A stretch of DNA of 64,000 nucleotides from Leptotrichiaceae bacterium (GTDB lineage: Bacteria > Fusobacteriota > Fusobacteriia > Fusobacteriales > Leptotrichiaceae): NCBI GenBank assembly GCA_018060185.1, contig JAGOWQ010000002.1, forward strand, positions 24,978-88,977, read 5' to 3'. The stretch's first letter is position 1; the number at the start of each line of letters is the position of its first letter. A program made the translations under genes and the position numbers. The notes beneath the pieces are model-generated. The model searched no databases, was not told the origin of the DNA, and saw only the letters and a program-made list of their open reading frames with translations. Shown here in pieces: positions 53,940-61,344 of this stretch.

Positions 53940-55326
53940 TATTGTACTTCTCCTCTATTTTTCTATACATATAATCAAAAGATGTAATTAGTATATAAAT
54001 TCCTATTAGTAGCATCATATTTCTTATTAATCCTTCTCCGAAAAAAGACCCTCTAGGAATATAAAATAAATTAGGTATAAAATAATAACTTGTTAGTAGC
54101 AAAAATCTATTTTTAACCACATATTTTTCATATTTCATTATAGTTATTCCTAATAAAATTGAAATTATAATTAACCATAAATAACCTAAATCGTACATTT
54201 CAGCTATATAATTTGAACCAATTCCTTCTCCTTTTAAATAGACCACTGGATTTAAAAAATATGTTAACTTATCTGCGATTGAATTAGTTGTAGAAAGAGT
54301 TTCCATCGATTGAGGTTTAAATCCAAATATTCCTTGTAATATATAAGGATAAGATCCTTGACCAACTATTATACTTTTAAAGTTTATTGTATAACCTAAT
54401 ACAAGATAACTTACACCTTGAGAAAATAAAAAATTATAAATTGAATTTACTAAATCTAAACTAAAAACTTTTTTACTTCTCACAGACACTAAAATCTGAG
54501 AAAATATTACTGTAAAACTTGCTAATTTCACCATAGTTTTTAATTTTATTTTTATGCTATATACTTTTGTATAATACCACATTATAAATAATAATTGTGT
54601 CAAAAATATGGCCCTTGCTCCTTTAAATGAATCTAAGAGTTTTACCATTAAATATAGCGATGAAAATATTAAAAACTTTTTTTTAGTCGGAATTGAAATT
54701 AAAAATATTAAAAATCCTATTGTCATTATTGTTCCTGAACCTCTTGTAAAAAAAGGATATTCTACACCCTTTAGTATCCCAGTATAATAGGCTTCATATC
54801 CAGCTCTTAATATTATTCTAAGCTGAATTAACATCTTATAAGCTAAAGAAGGATAAGATATTAAAAATAAAAACATTCCAACATCTGTATATAACTTATT
54901 ACTTTTAAGTGTTATTCCACTTTTCAATTTTTCTTCTGTTTCGTTATAAATACCTAAAATAAACCCTAAGTGAGTTGACAATAAAACTATTATAAATACA
55001 TCTATTATTTCGTGTCTTACATCATAAAAAAAGTAAAAATTAGCAAATTTAGTTGCCCAGCCAAATTCCCTATAGTTCACAATATCTAAAAAAATCCTAG
55101 TAAAATTAAATAAGAAAGTAGTGTATAAGAAAATCATATAGGAATTTAACCATGCTAAATATGATTTAGCTGTGAAAAATACATATATATATATTAACAT
55201 TAGTAAATATTCTAAAAACTTCATTTCTTGTAAATCATTTTCAAATGACAAAACTGTTCTCAAAAAAAACACAAATGCTATTATTGTAAAATGAGTTAAT
55301 AATAAAATTATTCTATCTTTTTTCAC
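53902..55326 (-). CDS. Wzy-like oligosaccharide repeat-unit polymerase
   Basis: A 474-residue membrane protein with more than ten hydrophobic helices and a large external loop near residues 270-350 (YLVLGYTINFKSIIVGQGSYPYILQG), the pattern of O-antigen/capsule polymerases. These proteins have little sequence conservation, so the call rests on topology and on the neighbouring flippase and glycosyltransferases. It starts with GTG after GAGGAG. It would join lipid-linked repeat units on the outer face of the inner membrane. An O-antigen ligase is the main alternative. Confidence 0.75.
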   Translation of the reverse strand: MKKDRIILLLTHFTIIAFVFFLRTVLSFENDLQEMKFLEYLLMLIYIYVFFTAKSYLAWLNSYMIFLYTTFLFNFTRIFLDIVNYREFGWATKFANFYFFYDVRHEIIDVFIIVLLSTHLGFILGIYNETEEKLKSGITLKSNKLYTDVGMFLFLISYPSLAYKMLIQLRIILRAGYEAYYTGILKGVEYPFFTRGSGTIMTIGFLIFLISIPTKKKFLIFSSLYLMVKLLDSFKGARAIFLTQLLFIMWYYTKVYSIKIKLKTMVKLASFTVIFSQILVSVRSKKVFSLDLVNSIYNFLFSQGVSYLVLGYTINFKSIIVGQGSYPYILQGIFGFKPQSMETLSTTNSIADKLTYFLNPVVYLKGEGIGSNYIAEMYDLGYLWLIIISILLGITIMKYEKYVVKNRFLLLTSYYFIPNLFYIPRGSFFGEGLIRNMMLLIGIYILITSFDYMYRKIEEKYNNDRKKDLLCVDR

Positions 55327-55349
55327 AATTATACTCCTCTCTTTTTATT

Positions 55350-56231
55350 TTATTGTTTTTTATTTTTTAGTGACATATACATTCCTATAGGCAACGCTAT
55401 TAACAAAAAATGTTTAGCTTCACTTTCATTCCATATTTTTGAAAATTTATATCCTGCTTTTATACAAAATTTATAGTAAACGGCATTGTTTAAAAACTTT
55501 TCTTTAAAATTCATATTATGTCTGTTTCTTTCATTATGATAAAGAGCTTGTCCTTTTGGATTTTTTAATAATAGATTATTATACCTAGAAGTTAAACCAT
55601 CTTCTTGGTATTCTTTTATCTCTATCTTTTCATTTATATATATCATTTTATATTTTTCGGATATTCTATTATAAACTACAGCTTCAGTAATAAAATTTTC
55701 TCCGTCATATACAGGAAAAGGGTATTTTTTTAAAACCTCTGTCTTAAACATAAGACCTTTATCCCCTTTTACTTTATATTTAGTATATATATCAAACTGT
55801 GTTTCTATCATTTCATTTTTAGGAAACTCTGTCCCTATTACTTCTCCACTAGAATAAATTGAAATATACCCCATACCTGCTATATCTATCTTATTTGATT
55901 TATAAATTTTTTCCCAGTATTTTAATATAGTATTTAATCCATTTTCTACATATTCATCATCTGAATCAAGGCATATAAACAGTTCACCTCTAGCTTTTTC
56001 TACGCCAAAATTATAAGCTCTTTGTTTTCCACCATTTTCCTTATAATAATATTTTATATCCAGTTTATTTTCAGCAAGAAATTTTTCAACTGATTCCTTT
56101 GTTCCATCTGTAGAACCATCATCTACTATCAACCATTCAAAATTTTTATATGTTTGCTTCTTCAATGACTCATACAATTTTTTTAAAAGTTTTTTTCTAT
56201 TATAAGTTGGAGTAAATATAGTAAACTTCAC
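55350..56231 (-). CDS. Family 2 glycosyltransferase
   Basis: A 293-residue GT-A enzyme. The opening MKFTIFTPTYNRKKLLKKLY, the nucleotide-binding VDDGSTDGT (36-44) and the DSDD motif (89-92) in FICLDSDDEY mark family GT2. A C-terminal helical region follows without clear membrane span. GTG start, 9 bases after AGGAG. It would add one sugar to the lipid-linked repeat unit in the cytoplasm. It lies between the flippase and polymerase genes. Confidence 0.93.
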   Translation of the reverse strand: MKFTIFTPTYNRKKLLKKLYESLKKQTYKNFEWLIVDDGSTDGTKESVEKFLAENKLDIKYYYKENGGKQRAYNFGVEKARGELFICLDSDDEYVENGLNTILKYWEKIYKSNKIDIAGMGYISIYSSGEVIGTEFPKNEMIETQFDIYTKYKVKGDKGLMFKTEVLKKYPFPVYDGENFITEAVVYNRISEKYKMIYINEKIEIKEYQEDGLTSRYNNLLLKNPKGQALYHNERNRHNMNFKEKFLNNAVYYKFCIKAGYKFSKIWNESEAKHFLLIALPIGMYMSLKNKKQ

Positions 56232-56259
56232 TATTTTCAGCTCCTTTCTTTTTATTATT

Positions 56260-57720
56260 TTATTTTTTTATTATTTTATTTTTTATCTTTTTCAAATTTA
56301 AAATTATTTTTTGTGCTACTTCTTTATTTACAAGTAATTTCATAACTATAAGAAAATAAATTATTTTCAATCCAAATTTTGTCCAATTTATATTATCGTC
56401 TGACAAATATAGAATTATAGGATTTAAAACAATAGCCATATAAAAAAATATTTTTTTATAATTAAATAATATACCATACTTTTTCTTTATTACTATCATT
56501 TCTAATACAGCTCTTATAAGAAAAGCCAATATTGTAGTCCATGCAGCTATATAAGGACCGTATTTAGGAAACATAGGAATAAATATAAGATTACCTGTTA
56601 AATTAAAAATCATAGCAAACACCGAAAAATAAAATATATATATACTATTTTCATAAAAATGAAAAAAATAATCAAGACAGTATAATGCTTGTATTACAAT
56701 TCCTGCTAAAATAAGAGGCATATAATTTATTGATTTTGAATAACTTTTAGGAAATATAAGGCTTATTCCTTCTGGTGCAAATAATTGACACAAAACACAT
56801 AAACAAGCTATTATTGCAATAAAATTTTCAATACTTCGTGTTATTTTCGGATTATTCTTATCACTTTTCATAGCCTCATAAAATTCTGGAGTCCAACTAT
56901 CTACAAAAGAACCTTTTACGACAGAAAAAGCTCTTCCTCCATCTGCTGCAAGATTGTATCCCCCTACTATTCCCGGTGTTATAAATTTTAAAAGTACTAA
57001 TTTATCACTTAAATTTACTATCTGATCTGTTAATTCTATAAATATTAAAGGAATCCCATTTTTAATTGAAAATTTAATATATTCTTTTCTAGGTTTTAAT
57101 CTAAATTTACCAAAATAATCTTTAAAGTAATAAAGTAATAAAACTATAGAGGAGGCCAAATTTGCCATTTGAAATCCTATTATCCCCTTTTGAAGATTCT
57201 TTATAAGAAATATTGCTAATACATAGTTGGTAAACATACTTATAATACTTCCTAAAGCCACTTTCATATACATTCTTTTCATTCTCGAAAGAGTGACTCC
57301 TAAAATATTAATAGCATTTACAAAAGCTATTAATACAGACGTTATAATAAGAGGATTATATGGAACTTCATTTAAATTAACTATAAATGAAAATATTTTT
57401 TTAGAAATTGGTGTGAATAAAAATAAAAATACTAATAAGTTAAAAAATATTAACACTAAAAATGAAGAGAACATGTAGCTTCCCATTTTATTTTCGTCAT
57501 CTTTCAGATCAATATATTTTTTCATCTGTGCATTGTACATCCCTAGACCTAAGACAACTGTAAACATTGTTATCATAGATCCTAATGTTCCAGTAATTCC
57601 ATATTCCGCAGGGGTAAGTAATCTTGTAATTATAGGAAGAAATATAAACGACCCCATTTTTGTGGCTATTTGCATAAGAGAATACACCATTGTTCCTTTT
57701 AATAACTGTTTGTTATCCAT
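56260..57720 (-). CDS. Wzx-type polysaccharide flippase
   Basis: A 486-residue membrane protein of the MOP exporter superfamily with about a dozen or more helices. The opening LLKGTMVYSLMQIATKMGSFIFLPIITRLLTPAEYGITGT is typical of Wzx/RfbX proteins, with the conserved LTPAEYG turn. It should flip undecaprenyl-linked repeat units across the inner membrane. It lies one base after kdsD and before the GT2 and Wzy-like genes. The ribosome site is weak (AGGA), suggesting low or coupled translation. Confidence 0.92.
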   Translation of the reverse strand: MDNKQLLKGTMVYSLMQIATKMGSFIFLPIITRLLTPAEYGITGTLGSMITMFTVVLGLGMYNAQMKKYIDLKDDENKMGSYMFSSFLVLIFFNLLVFLFLFTPISKKIFSFIVNLNEVPYNPLIITSVLIAFVNAINILGVTLSRMKRMYMKVALGSIISMFTNYVLAIFLIKNLQKGIIGFQMANLASSIVLLLYYFKDYFGKFRLKPRKEYIKFSIKNGIPLIFIELTDQIVNLSDKLVLLKFITPGIVGGYNLAADGGRAFSVVKGSFVDSWTPEFYEAMKSDKNNPKITRSIENFIAIIACLCVLCQLFAPEGISLIFPKSYSKSINYMPLILAGIVIQALYCLDYFFHFYENSIYIFYFSVFAMIFNLTGNLIFIPMFPKYGPYIAAWTTILAFLIRAVLEMIVIKKKYGILFNYKKIFFYMAIVLNPIILYLSDDNINWTKFGLKIIYFLIVMKLLVNKEVAQKIILNLKKIKNKIIKK

Positions 57721-57721
57721 A

Positions 57722-58711
57722 TTATCTCAGTCCTACTAAATCATGTATTCTTATTATTCCTACAATATTATTATCCTTTACTACAGGCAAAACATTTATT
57801 TGACTTTCTCTATTTTCCATTAGATGCAATGCATCAAGCGCCATAGACTCCACTTGGACAGAAATAGGGTTTTCTATCATTATATCTTTTGCTCTATACG
57901 TGAAAAACTTTTCCTTATGATGAAGAGCACGTCTTATATCTCCTTCTGTTATTATTCCTATAAGCTTTCCGTTCTCATTTCCTGTATCAGATATACAAAC
58001 TGCACCCATTTTCTTCTTTGTTAAAACTAAAAGAATATTTTCTATAATTTCTTCTTTAGATAATACTGGGAGTTCATCCCCTGAATGCATTAAATCTCTC
58101 ACTGTTAACAGAAGTCTTTTGCCTAAACTTCCCCCTGGATGATATTTTGCAAAATCATTTTCAGTGAAATTTCTTTTTTTCATAAGAGCAACAGCTAAAG
58201 CATCTCCCATAACTAAAGTTGCTGTTGTAGAGCTCATAGGAGCTGTTCCAAGTGGGCATGCTTCTTTTTCAACTCCTATATTTATTACTATATCTGAGTT
58301 CTTAGCAAGTGTCGATTTTTCATTTCCCGTAAAAGCTATTAATTTAGCTCCTATTTTTCTTATAGGATTTAGTATACTTAAAATTTCATCTGAATTTCCA
58401 CTATTTGAAATAGCTATTACAATGTCTCCATTGCTTATCATTCCTAAATCTCCATGTAGTGCCTCTGCAGAATTTATAAATATACTTGAAGTCCCTGTAG
58501 AAGACAGCGTTGCAGCTATTTTAGCCCCTATATGTCCTGATTTTCCTATTCCTGTTATTACAACTTTATTATTTTTTAATTCTAAAATATTATTAACCAT
58601 TTCTTCAAATTTACTATCTATTTTTTTTTTTATTTTTTCCAATTCTTTTATTTCTATATCAAAAGTTTTTTTTGCTTCTTCTACTATATTTATATCTAAA
58701 TTAATTTCCAA
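57722..58711 (-). CDS. kdsD: Arabinose-5-phosphate isomerase (KpsF/GutQ/KdsD family)
   Basis: An isomerase of about 329 residues that turns ribulose-5-phosphate into arabinose-5-phosphate, first step to Kdo. The SIS domain has VVITGIGKSGHIGAKIAATL, then FINSAEALHGDLGM with the catalytic His, and KEACPLGTAPMSSTT. Two CBS domains (RDLMHSGDELPVL, KDIMIENPISVQ) fill the C-terminal half. Start uncertain: the TTG at 58711 has GAGGTG 6 bases before it; a GTG at 58720 would overlap that site and add three residues. It stands between manC and wzx, so it may serve either the general LPS Kdo pathway or this polysaccharide. Confidence 0.95.
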   Translation of the reverse strand: MEINLDINIVEEAKKTFDIEIKELEKIKKKIDSKFEEMVNNILELKNNKVVITGIGKSGHIGAKIAATLSSTGTSSIFINSAEALHGDLGMISNGDIVIAISNSGNSDEILSILNPIRKIGAKLIAFTGNEKSTLAKNSDIVINIGVEKEACPLGTAPMSSTTATLVMGDALAVALMKKRNFTENDFAKYHPGGSLGKRLLLTVRDLMHSGDELPVLSKEEIIENILLVLTKKKMGAVCISDTGNENGKLIGIITEGDIRRALHHKEKFFTYRAKDIMIENPISVQVESMALDALHLMENRESQINVLPVVKDNNIVGIIRIHDLVGLR

Positions 58712-58746
58712 TATTTTCACCTCTTATAATAAATTATAATAAATAT

Positions 58747-59853
58747 TTAATTTTTAAAATTATTTTTTTTATCTATTTTATCGAGAATTTTCTTTACTTC
58801 TTGACTTTTATCTTTATGGCAAACAAGAAGAGCATCTTTAGTATTCACTATTACAATATCTTCTAATCCTATTGTAGCTATTATTTTATTTTCTTCCTTG
58901 TTTATTACTATATTTCTTTCAGATTCTATCTCTTCATATTTTGTTGTTTTTATAATGTTCCCATTTTTATCTTTAGTAAAAACATCTTCTAAAGATTTAA
59001 AACTTCCTACATCATTCCACTCTATATCTATAGGTATTACCACAGCAGATTTAGTATGTTCCATTACACCAAAATCTATAGATATTTTTTCAAATTTTTC
59101 AAATTCATCTTTTACACATTCACTTAGTTTTATTCCAAAAATTTTATCTGTATCTACTTTAAAAAGAATTTCTTCTATTCTATCTAAAATTATTTTATGG
59201 GTATCCATTTTATCTTTTATTTCATCTAATATAAATTGTGATTTCCAAATAAACATTCCACTATTCCACAAAAAATTTCCTTGAGAAATATATTTTTCAG
59301 CTATTTCTTTATTAGGCTTTTCTCTAAATCCTTTTACTTTAAATACCCTAAAATCTCCTAACTCTTCTTTAGTATTTTTAAAATATTCTATATAACCATA
59401 ACCTGTTTCAGGATAAGAAGGTTTTATTCCTAAAGTAACTACAACATCTTCTTCTGCCTTTTTAAAAGCTAATTCTAAACTTTTTAAAAATTCTTTTTCT
59501 TTTTTTATTAGATGGTCTGAAGGTAATACTGCCATTATACTATTTTTGTATATTTTTTCTATTATTAATGCAGCGTAACCTATACAAGCAGCAGTGTCCC
59601 TCGCCATAGGTTCAAATATTATATTCTTTTCAGGTATTTCAGGCAATTGCTCCTTTATAATATCTAAATAAGAAATATTTGTTGAAATAAATATTCTTTC
59701 CACAGGAATCAATTTAGAAACTCTATCAATTGTTTCTCTTATCATTGTTTTGTCTGATATAAGATCTAAAAATTGTTTTGGTTTTTCTGTCGTTGATAAT
59801 GGCCAAAATCTTGTTCCACTTCCACCTGCCATTATTAATACCACCTTTTCCAT
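58747..59853 (-). CDS. manC: Mannose-1-phosphate guanylyltransferase
   Basis: A 368-residue nucleotidyltransferase making GDP-mannose from mannose-1-phosphate and GTP. The signature IMAGGSGTRFWPLS (residues 7-20), KPKQFLDL, GYGYIEYFK and FLWNSGMFIWK are all present. It lacks the C-terminal cupin (phosphomannose isomerase) domain of bifunctional ManC/AlgA proteins of about 470 residues, so it should be a single-activity enzyme. AGGAG lies before the ATG. No phosphomannomutase or GDP-mannose dehydratase gene is nearby. A GDP-heptose pyrophosphorylase role is possible but less likely. Confidence 0.92.
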   Translation of the reverse strand: MEKVVLIMAGGSGTRFWPLSTTEKPKQFLDLISDKTMIRETIDRVSKLIPVERIFISTNISYLDIIKEQLPEIPEKNIIFEPMARDTAACIGYAALIIEKIYKNSIMAVLPSDHLIKKEKEFLKSLELAFKKAEEDVVVTLGIKPSYPETGYGYIEYFKNTKEELGDFRVFKVKGFREKPNKEIAEKYISQGNFLWNSGMFIWKSQFILDEIKDKMDTHKIILDRIEEILFKVDTDKIFGIKLSECVKDEFEKFEKISIDFGVMEHTKSAVVIPIDIEWNDVGSFKSLEDVFTKDKNGNIIKTTKYEEIESERNIVINKEENKIIATIGLEDIVIVNTKDALLVCHKDKSQEVKKILDKIDKKNNFKN

Positions 59854-59883
59854 ATTACTCTCCTAATTATAATTTTTTTATAT

Positions 59884-60996
59884 CTATTTTATTGTTCTTT
59901 TTATAGACTTATTCCATTTAGTTAAAATATCATCCTGTATTGTTTTAGCCCAATTTGCCATTTCCATCAAAGTTATTTCTTCATTTCCTTGTTTTCCTAT
60001 TATTACAACTTCATCATTTAACCTTACATTTTTAATATGGGAAACATCTACTATTATCATATCCATACACACTTCCCCTAGAATGTGTGCTTTTTTCCCA
60101 TTTATAAGTACATAAGCTCCGTTATTTTCTATTTGCTTTTGCAATCCATGAGAATATCCTATAGGAATAACAGCAACTTTTTTATCTTCTTTTACAATTC
60201 CTTTTTCACCATAAGAGACATTTTCGCCTTTTTTTATATTCCTTATATTTATTACTTTTGATGTAATTCTAACAGTACTCTCAAGACCAACAGCTTCAGA
60301 TAAAGGTTCCATTCCATATATAGCCATTCCAATTCTTGCAAAATCATAGTTGTACTTTTCCTTATATTTAAAAAGTAAAGGGCTTGCTTGAATGTGCCTA
60401 TATATTTTTTTATTTTTATATTTTTCTTTAAATTTTTCAAATATATTATTATATCTTTCTACTTGAATATTTGTTTTATTTTCATCTTCGCTGTTAGAAA
60501 TATGAGAGTACACAGATTTTATTTGTATATTTTTATTTTTAATCAATTTTTCAATTAAAATATGTATTTCATCCTCATTAAAACCAAGCCTATTCATTCC
60601 CGTATTTACTTTAATATGTATTTTCATTTTATTTTCATTTTTAAACTTTTTTAAATAATTTTCTAATTGTTCTATGCTAAATATTGTTATTTCAATACCA
60701 TTTTTTATTGCTTTTTCTATATATTTATCTTCTATGAAATTTAATGTCATAATAGATATTTTTTTTAATTCTTTTTTATATTTTTCATTTATTATATTTT
60801 TTATTTTTAAAGCTTCTTCTATATAAGATACTGCAAAATAATAACACCCTTTTTCTATAAGTATAGGAATAATATTTTCTATGCCTAGACCATAAGCGTC
60901 ATCTTTTAATACACATATTGTATTTTTATTTATTTTTTCTATTTTAAGTAAATTTTTTTCAATATTTTCTCTATTTATTTCTAATTTTATTAACAT
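59884..60996 (-). CDS. Alanine racemase (copy 2), in the polysaccharide operon
   Basis: A 370-residue fold-type III PLP racemase, complete and diverged from the copy at 37.5 kb. The PLP lysine is Lys31 in VLKDDAYGLG (copy 1 has KADAYGHG), HIKVNTGMNRLGF is typical, and the catalytic tyrosine lies in NVSYGEKG, followed by VIPIGYSHG. It should make D-alanine, though a broader or different amino acid preference is possible. GAAAGGA precedes the ATG. It stands between the small membrane protein and manC, as second gene of the polysaccharide operon. Confidence 0.92.
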   Translation of the reverse strand: MLIKLEINRENIEKNLLKIEKINKNTICVLKDDAYGLGIENIIPILIEKGCYYFAVSYIEEALKIKNIINEKYKKELKKISIMTLNFIEDKYIEKAIKNGIEITIFSIEQLENYLKKFKNENKMKIHIKVNTGMNRLGFNEDEIHILIEKLIKNKNIQIKSVYSHISNSEDENKTNIQVERYNNIFEKFKEKYKNKKIYRHIQASPLLFKYKEKYNYDFARIGMAIYGMEPLSEAVGLESTVRITSKVINIRNIKKGENVSYGEKGIVKEDKKVAVIPIGYSHGLQKQIENNGAYVLINGKKAHILGEVCMDMIIVDVSHIKNVRLNDEVVIIGKQGNEEITLMEMANWAKTIQDDILTKWNKSIKRTIK

Positions 60997-61026
60997 AATT
61001 TCCTTTCTAAATTTGGAAATTTTTAT

Positions 61027-61164
61027 TTAAAGTAGCGGCAAAACAAATCTATATACAGCTACAAGAGCACTTATTATTATAATCCATTTCATTAGTTTAA
61101 ATGTTTTTTTTATAAGTCCTATAGCTACAATAATACTAAATATTGTAAATATTATCTCTTTCAT
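61027..61164 (-). CDS. 45-residue two-helix membrane protein
   Basis: A short gene that I translated from the sequence: MKEIIFTIFSIIVAIGLIKK, then TFKLMKWIIIISALVAVYRF, then VLPLL and TAA. It has two hydrophobic helices (about 4-18 and 27-43) with a basic loop KKTFKLMK between, so both ends probably face the same side. AAAGGG lies 9 bases before the ATG, and a consensus promoter with TGATATAAT lies 36 bases before it. It is the first gene of the polysaccharide operon, 30 bases ahead of the second alanine racemase. Function unknown; a small regulator or assembly factor is possible. Confidence 0.65.
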   Translation of the reverse strand: MKEIIFTIFSIIVAIGLIKKTFKLMKWIIIISALVAVYRFVLPLL

Positions 61165-61199
61165 ATTTATTTACCCTTTCCTTTTTATATATTCGTTAT

Positions 61200-61228
61200 A
61201 TTATATCAAATTTTAATGTTTTTTACAA
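61200..61228 (-). promoter_or_regulatory. Promoter of the polysaccharide operon
   Basis: On the minus strand TTGTAA and TATAAT are separated by 17 bases, and TGATATAAT makes an extended -10. It drives the 45-residue membrane protein gene and probably all genes down to 52.4 kb. Confidence 0.7.
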
Positions 61229-61289
61229 AAAAAAGCTAAATTTATATTTTTATATATTTAATTTTGAAATTTATTTATACTGTCTAATA

Positions 61290-61317
61290 AAAAAATCGGA
61301 CTAAAATCCGATTTTTT
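61290..61317 (-). terminator. Terminator after glgP
   Basis: On the minus strand AAAAAATCGGA pairs perfectly with TCCGATTTTTT across a six-base loop, ending in a T run. It isolates the polysaccharide operon from glgP. Confidence 0.88.
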
Positions 61318-61344
61318 AAGTACTATATAATTTAATTAATACAA

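Noticed and set aside
58164..58739. A 191-codon open frame antisense to kdsD
   Set aside because: It mirrors the well-supported isomerase gene and has no motif or ribosome site of its own.
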